Below, in pieces: positions 6,253 through 8,389 of a stretch of 8,389 nt of DNA. Made by a program: the position numbers and the translations under genes. Within the stretch, counting starts at the first letter, position 1; each line of letters opens with the position of its first letter. The notes beneath the pieces were generated by a model. That model was not told where the DNA came from, made no database searches, and worked only from the letters and a program-made list of their open reading frames with translations. This stretch comes from a bacterium (lineage in GTDB: Bacteria > B130-G9), in contig JAGHCW010000185.1 in NCBI GenBank assembly GCA_021160245.1, positions 1 to 8,389 of the forward strand, given 5' to 3'.

Positions 6253-6289
6253 TCCGTGGGTGAATTGTCCACGGACTTGATCTTTGACA
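6253..6289 (+). promoter_or_regulatory. rRNA leader antitermination signals (boxB-like hairpin and boxA)
   Basis: A hairpin with arms TCCGTGG (6253-6259) and CCACGGA (6269-6275) is followed two bases later by TGATCTTTGACA (6278-6289). The latter matches 10 of 12 bases of the E. coli rrn boxA region TGCTCTTTAACA. The boxB-then-boxA order is that of E. coli rRNA leaders. This would recruit NusB and S10 so that polymerase can cross the long untranslated 23S transcript without Rho termination. A further 5-bp hairpin (6331-6344) sits just before the mature 23S end and may matter for processing. Confidence 0.6.
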
Positions 6290-6351
6290 TTGCTTTTTAG
6301 AGAAGGTTTACAAGGCACATTGCAAACATTGCAGAATAATCTGCGCGTTGC

Positions 6352-8389
<2,038 letters not shown>

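Overview
The window looks like chromosomal DNA from an uncultured diderm (Gram-negative-type) bacterium of roughly middle GC content. The outer-membrane envelope proteins TolB and a TonB/TolA-type transducer, together with a MEP-pathway IspH, point to a diderm bacterium. Nothing here places it in a phylum with confidence. The 23S rRNA is clearly bacterial and has no 16S gene directly upstream. That layout is known from several bacterial phyla, such as Planctomycetota, Chloroflexota, Deinococcota and some candidate phyla, but it does not identify one of them.

Layout: positions 1-259 are non-coding and rich in repeats. They hold a perfect 32-bp palindrome, an inverted set of CACAGAG-type units and a degenerate hairpin repeat. 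Positions 260-5253 carry a compact minus-strand gene run. In transcription order it reads: single-domain response regulator, TonB/TolA-like transducer, tolB, cmk, plsC, ispH. Most gaps are 15-26 nt, and plsC and ispH overlap by 4 nt. The exception is the roughly 138-nt gap before the preferred tolB start, which holds two oppositely oriented hairpin repeats. Positions 5254-5425 are a divergent intergenic region. A plus-strand HIT-family gene lies at 5426-5770. After about 440 nt without a convincing gene comes a near-consensus sigma70 promoter (6208-6236), a leader with boxB-like and boxA-like antitermination signals, and the 5' two-thirds of a 23S rRNA gene (6352 to the window end, cut inside helix 69).

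How the genes fit together: the minus-strand cluster joins envelope energy transduction (TonB/TolA-like protein and TolB) to a block often found together in bacteria: cmk for CMP/dCMP phosphorylation, plsC for phosphatidic acid synthesis and ispH for isoprenoid precursors. The shared theme is envelope and lipid growth, with a receiver protein at the head of the unit. The 23S gene appears to be transcribed from its own promoter with its own antitermination leader.

I saw no defence system, mobile element or CRISPR array. The most noteworthy signals are the unlinked 23S unit and a small family of hairpin repeats with compensatory base changes.
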